Source: Thalassotalea crassostreae (GTDB lineage Bacteria; Pseudomonadota; Gammaproteobacteria; Enterobacterales; Alteromonadaceae). From it: 64,000 nucleotides of DNA. Both the position numbers and the translations under genes were made by a program. Location: NCBI RefSeq assembly GCF_001831495.1, contig NZ_CP017689.1:3782001-3846000 (forward strand). The letters are read 5' to 3'. The notes under the pieces are model-generated. The model was not told the DNA's origin and did not search any database. It saw nothing but the letters and a program-made list of their open reading frames with translations. This document shows positions 59,666 to 64,000 of this stretch, piece after piece (position 1 is the first letter of the stretch; each line of letters starts with the position of its first letter).

Positions 59666-60544
59666 GTGGGTGTACACATCAATATTAATGACATCAATTT
59701 AAATGTTTTTGCCTTTGAAGAGGTTACCGTTTCGAGCTGGTGGAATTATCCAAATCACAATAGTCCATTTGCTCGGATCTTTATGGTATATGATGGTGTA
59801 CAAGAGGTACGCTTTAACGGTAAAACCTATCAACATAAGCCGGGACATATTTATATTGTTCCTCCGTTCACTAACGTAGATTACCTATGTAACGATAGTT
59901 GCACTCAATTTTATCTAATTTTATCTGCAGAACTGCCCGGTTACGGCTCTATTTTTCAGTTAGACGATATTCAATTTGAATTTCCGATCACAGCCGACAT
60001 ACAAGCATCGTTACGAACCTTGCTAAATCAAGTCGATAACGTGCCACTGCAAAACTATAACCCCGTGAGCCTAATCTATAGTCAAGATTTACAGCAAGCA
60101 CAGATTAAAATGAGTCCCATAGATGAGTGGCAAATAACAGCGATTGCTCAATTGTTACTAACGCCATTTTTACAAAGTCTAAACTATGAAAAAAATGAAA
60201 GTATTTTTTTTAATGTGACTAAATATATTGAGGATAATTTACATCAGCAAATAACCCTTACAGATTTGGCTAAGCAGAGTAATTTAGTGCCAAGTTATTT
60301 TTCGGATAAATTTTTAGAACACTTTAAGCTACGGCCAATGGCATATTTACAGAATAAACGTGTTGAAAAAGCCCAATTGCTATTAACGACTACTCATTAC
60401 AATGTAGATATTATTGCCGATATGTGTGGCTTTAAGACATCACCACATTTTTGTCGAGTTTTCAAAAATGTTACAGCGTTAACGCCAAAAAGATATAGGG
60501 AAAGTTTGTTAGTTAAGACCGAGAACAACAATAGTACGGGTTAA
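59666..60544 (+). CDS. AraC family transcription regulator
   Basis: A 292-residue regulator. The N-terminal cupin-like sensor domain (RIFMVYDGVQEVRFNGKTYQ, KPGHIYIVPPFTNVDYLC) should bind a sugar, and the C-terminal AraC domain has both helix-turn-helices (ITLTDLAKQSNLVPSYFSDK, VDIIADMCGFKTSPHFCRVF). Its place beside the fucosidase and PSD1 genes suggests it controls them. The start is a GTG at 59666 with only a weak ribosome-binding site. Confidence 0.9.
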   Translation: MGVHININDINLNVFAFEEVTVSSWWNYPNHNSPFARIFMVYDGVQEVRFNGKTYQHKPGHIYIVPPFTNVDYLCNDSCTQFYLILSAELPGYGSIFQLDDIQFEFPITADIQASLRTLLNQVDNVPLQNYNPVSLIYSQDLQQAQIKMSPIDEWQITAIAQLLLTPFLQSLNYEKNESIFFNVTKYIEDNLHQQITLTDLAKQSNLVPSYFSDKFLEHFKLRPMAYLQNKRVEKAQLLLTTTHYNVDIIADMCGFKTSPHFCRVFKNVTALTPKRYRESLLVKTENNNSTG

Positions 60545-60550
60545 ATAAAA

Positions 60551-60572
60551 GGGCAGAATACAATGCCCTTCA
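60551..60572 (-). terminator. Terminator between AraC and glmU genes
   Basis: GGGCA and TGCCC form a stem with an 8-base loop; on the minus strand TTTTATTT follows, so it mainly ends glmU transcripts. Confidence 0.6.
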
Positions 60573-60587
60573 TATTAATATTAATTG

Positions 60588-61946
60588 CTATTTTTTAGTT
60601 GGTCGCTTCCAACCGTCTAGGTTGCGTTGTTTCGCACGAGAAATTGCTAACTGCTCATCTTCAACATCTTTACCAATAGTCGAACCAGCGCCCGTTGTGG
60701 CCATTTTACCAATCGTAACAGGGGCCACTAACGAAGCATTTGAACCGATGAAGGCACCATCTTTAATAATGGTTTTAGATTTATTCACGCCATCGTAGTT
60801 ACAAGTGATAGTACCTGCGCCAATATTTACTTTTTTACCGATCTCAGCGTCACCAAGATAGGTTAAGTGCCCTGCTTTTGCACCTTCACCCATGGTGGTA
60901 TTTTTCATCTCAACAAAGTTGCCAACATGAGAGTCAGGCAACATTGTCGTACCCGGGCGAATTCGAGCAAATGGACCGGCACTACAATTTTCACCGATAA
61001 CTGCATTTTCAATAATGGTATTGGGTTTTATTGTTGCGCCCGCTTTAATAGTCGAATTTATAACGATACAGTTGGCACCAATAGTTACGTTGTTCTCAAT
61101 GGTATTAGTACCTTCAAAGATACAGTTAACATCAATGACCACTTCATTGCCGGTTGTTAGGTCACCACGGATATCAATACGATTTGGATCACGCAATGAG
61201 GCTCCGTTAATCATTAACTCCTCAGCTTTGCGCAATTGATAAGCACGCTCTAAGTTAGCTAACTGAACTCGGTTATTCGCTCCTTCCACTTCAATTTCGG
61301 TGTCTGGATGCGCGGTATTGATTACTTTACCTTCACTATGGGCCATGGCAATGATATCAGTAAGGTAATATTCGCCCTGCGCGTTATCACTTGAAAGGTT
61401 CGATAACCAACGTTTTAAATCCTTACCGTTTGCCAACAATATGCCGGTATTACATTCGGTAATTTGCAGTTGTTCTTCATTAGCATCTTTTTGCTCTACT
61501 ATGCCAACTACGTTACCGGTCATACGAACAATTCGGCCGTAGCCTGTTGGGTTTTGTAGGTTAACGGTAAGCAATGCCATACCATTTTCTTTTTTAGCGG
61601 CAATTAAACGTTGTAGCGTCGATACTTTGGTCAGAGGGACGTCGCCGTATAAAACTAACACATCTTCGTCATCTTTAACGTGTGGGCTAGCCATATCAAC
61701 AGCATGACCAGTACCAAGTTGTTCTGCTTGCTCTACAAAAGTTAAATCATCACCAACAACACGTTGCTTTAATAAATCACCACCAAAACCATAAACCAGA
61801 TAAATGTTGTCTGACTGGACCGCACGAGCAGAATCTATGACATGCTCAACCATCGATTGATGGGCTACTGGATGAAGAACTTTTGGCAGGTCGCTGCGCA
61901 TACGCGTGCCTTTGCCCGCTGCTAGGATAACCACTGAAAGAGACAT
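60588..61946 (-). CDS. glmU: Bifunctional UDP-GlcNAc pyrophosphorylase / GlcN-1-P acetyltransferase GlmU
   Basis: A 452-residue full-length GlmU. The uridyltransferase domain starts [20 protein letters not shown], with YGDVPL and [10 protein letters not shown] later ([11 protein letters not shown]). The C-terminal left-handed beta helix has repeated hexapeptides and the acetyltransferase His in [14 protein letters not shown], ending with [13 protein letters not shown]. It makes UDP-GlcNAc for peptidoglycan and LPS in the cytoplasm. Position near atpC is the common gammaproteobacterial order. Confidence 0.97.
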   Translation of the reverse strand: MSLSVVILAAGKGTRMRSDLPKVLHPVAHQSMVEHVIDSARAVQSDNIYLVYGFGGDLLKQRVVGDDLTFVEQAEQLGTGHAVDMASPHVKDDEDVLVLYGDVPLTKVSTLQRLIAAKKENGMALLTVNLQNPTGYGRIVRMTGNVVGIVEQKDANEEQLQITECNTGILLANGKDLKRWLSNLSSDNAQGEYYLTDIIAMAHSEGKVINTAHPDTEIEVEGANNRVQLANLERAYQLRKAEELMINGASLRDPNRIDIRGDLTTGNEVVIDVNCIFEGTNTIENNVTIGANCIVINSTIKAGATIKPNTIIENAVIGENCSAGPFARIRPGTTMLPDSHVGNFVEMKNTTMGEGAKAGHLTYLGDAEIGKKVNIGAGTITCNYDGVNKSKTIIKDGAFIGSNASLVAPVTIGKMATTGAGSTIGKDVEDEQLAISRAKQRNLDGWKRPTKK

Positions 61947-62229
61947 AAAATTTCCGTTTTGTTTTAAGTAACAATATTTTAGCGCTAATTAGCCTATTTT
62001 TCTAATATTAATGGCTTAGTTTCGGTCACTTGTTTGCTTAAAAATGGGGAAAATAGATCTTTGGCCGATTAATATAGTTTGTTTCTAAATAAATGTTGGC
62101 CGGTATGTTTAAAAAGCAGAATAAATACCAAAACTTAGTCGTAGAAAATATGACGTTAACGCTACTCAAAAATTAGCATTAAGTTTTAGTTAAGCTAATA
62201 TCAATACTAAAGCTTTCAAAGGGGGGAGC

Positions 62230-62568
62230 ATGCAAACAATTCCAGAAGATTTTGTTAATTACAAATCAACGCCGCAATTTACTCGTTCAAATATTCCAAA
62301 AATGTTTTTGCACTTACATAATACTAAGGCAGGTGTTTATGGGAAAATTTGTGTGACAAAAGGGCAGTTAAAGTTTTATGGCTTCGCTCATCGTCGCGGC
62401 AATGTTGAAAAAGAAATTGTTATTGACGAAAACCAATCTGCAGTATCGCCACCAGAGTACTGGCATAAAGTTGAGTTTTTAACCGATGATACCGAGTTTC
62501 ATGTCGATTTTTATGCACAAAAAGATTCTGAAATTGTTAAACATAACCTTTCTGAACGTAATGATTAA
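62230..62568 (+). CDS. DUF1971 family protein
   Basis: A 112-residue DUF1971 (TehB-like N-terminal domain) protein: PQFTRSNIPKMFLHLHNTKAG, YGKICVTKGQLKFYGFAH and PPEYWHKVEFLTDDTEFHVD give a small beta barrel. Some members occur with tellurite resistance or YeaR proteins; the function is unknown. AAAGGGGGGAG lies close to the ATG. It is inserted between glmU and atpC on the opposite strand. Confidence 0.87.
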   Translation: MQTIPEDFVNYKSTPQFTRSNIPKMFLHLHNTKAGVYGKICVTKGQLKFYGFAHRRGNVEKEIVIDENQSAVSPPEYWHKVEFLTDDTEFHVDFYAQKDSEIVKHNLSERND

Positions 62569-62586
62569 GGCAAAAAAAATTGAAAA

Positions 62587-62611
62587 AAAAGGCGCCATAA
62601 GGCGCCTTTTT
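62587..62611. terminator. Bidirectional terminator after DUF1971 and atpC genes
   Basis: GGCGCC-ATAA-GGCGCC with A-runs before and T-runs after on both strands. It ends the plus-strand DUF1971 gene and the minus-strand atp operon. Confidence 0.9.
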
Positions 62612-62630
62612 CGCGTTCAGCAATAATAAG

Positions 62631-63056
62631 TTATCGCTTAAACTTGTTTGCTTCCTGGATAACACGTAATTGCGCTACCGCTCTGGCTAGCTCTGCAGCA
62701 ACTTCAGCATAATCAACATCGCCTGATGCTGAACTGATGTGCTCTTCAGCACGTCGCTTGGCTTCTAAAGCAGCTTGCTCATCCAAGTCACCACCACGTA
62801 CAGCCACATCGGCTAATACAGTAACGCTGTTTGGTTGAACTTCCAACATACCGCCAGAAAGGTAAATTACCTCTTCTTCGCCATGTTGTTTAACAATACG
62901 CGCCATACCTGGTCTTAAGGCAGTTAATAATGGTGCATGACCTGGCATGATACCAAGTTCACCTTCACTACCTGAAATTTGTAATGATTCAATGCGACCA
63001 GAGAATAAACTCTCTTCTGCACTTACTACATCCAAATGTGTGGTCATAGCTGACAT
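62631..63056 (-). CDS. atpC: ATP synthase epsilon chain AtpC
   Basis: A 141-residue F1 epsilon subunit: [39 protein letters not shown] and the C-terminal helical domain ([27 protein letters not shown]). It is the last gene of the atp operon, 32 bases after atpD, and modulates ATP synthase activity at the inner membrane. Confidence 0.97.
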   Translation of the reverse strand: MSAMTTHLDVVSAEESLFSGRIESLQISGSEGELGIMPGHAPLLTALRPGMARIVKQHGEEEVIYLSGGMLEVQPNSVTVLADVAVRGGDLDEQAALEAKRRAEEHISSASGDVDYAEVAAELARAVAQLRVIQEANKFKR

Positions 63057-63088
63057 ATTAGTCTCCTGTAGTTATGGCAAACGCCAAA

Positions 63089-64000
<912 letters not shown>

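Overview
The window is a chromosomal segment of an AT-rich marine gammaproteobacterium, most likely an Alteromonadales member near Colwellia/Thalassotalea. This is inferred from the glmU - atpC/atpD block at the right edge, the FdxA ferredoxin, the PEP-CTERM protein, the secreted sulfatases and the general protein style; nothing in the window fixes the genus.

Left part (1-24 kb): ordinary single genes and small operons, mostly on the minus strand. They include a partial chrA, a Cys-type sulfatase, an aromatic-acid type MFS transporter, an FAD dehydrogenase, fdxA, a flavin reductase, a Tat-exported carotenoid oxygenase with a DUF2141 partner and a divergent LytTR regulator, and many small DUF proteins (DUF3224, DUF3185, DUF5329, DUF3297, DUF1428, DUF6151, DUF1287).

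Middle (24.5-47.3 kb): a chromosomal integron. The integrase gene (46338-47303, +) faces away from a leftward cassette array with 17 recognisable attC sites (31.2-45.3 kb). Cassette boundaries can be read because the first bases of each cassette are complementary to the R'' core of its own attC. The cassettes carry two HigBA toxin-antitoxin pairs, an IMP-like subclass B1 metallo-beta-lactamase, a PEP-CTERM protein, an Excalibur protein, a lipoprotein and many tiny membrane proteins. One cassette is tandemly duplicated and one, the first, has no gene but a nested inverted-repeat structure. Three apparently identical IS1111-type (IS110 family) elements sit in the same attC position in the same orientation; each also has a 35-codon ORF with a near-ideal ribosome-binding site in its 3' noncoding region. 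A Maa-type acetyltransferase gene lies between the integrase and the inferred attI. Left of the intact array (24.5-31.2 kb) the genes keep the same orientation and several gaps hold half-attC remnants, so this looks like an eroded, immobilised part of the integron, including a YefM-type antitoxin whose ParE-like toxin is broken.

Right part (47.3-64 kb): a polysaccharide-related block with a FadL porin, a secreted sulfatase, then a minus-strand set: a multidomain di-heme PSCyt1/PSCyt2/LamG/PSD1 protein, a DUF1501 protein, an NHL propeller, a cytochrome b562-like protein and a membrane cytochrome b. It is followed by a GH29 fucosidase fused to a decayed NodB domain and an AraC regulator. This resembles planctomycete-type sulfated-glycan loci. 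The window ends with glmU, a DUF1971 gene, atpC and the 3' part of atpD.
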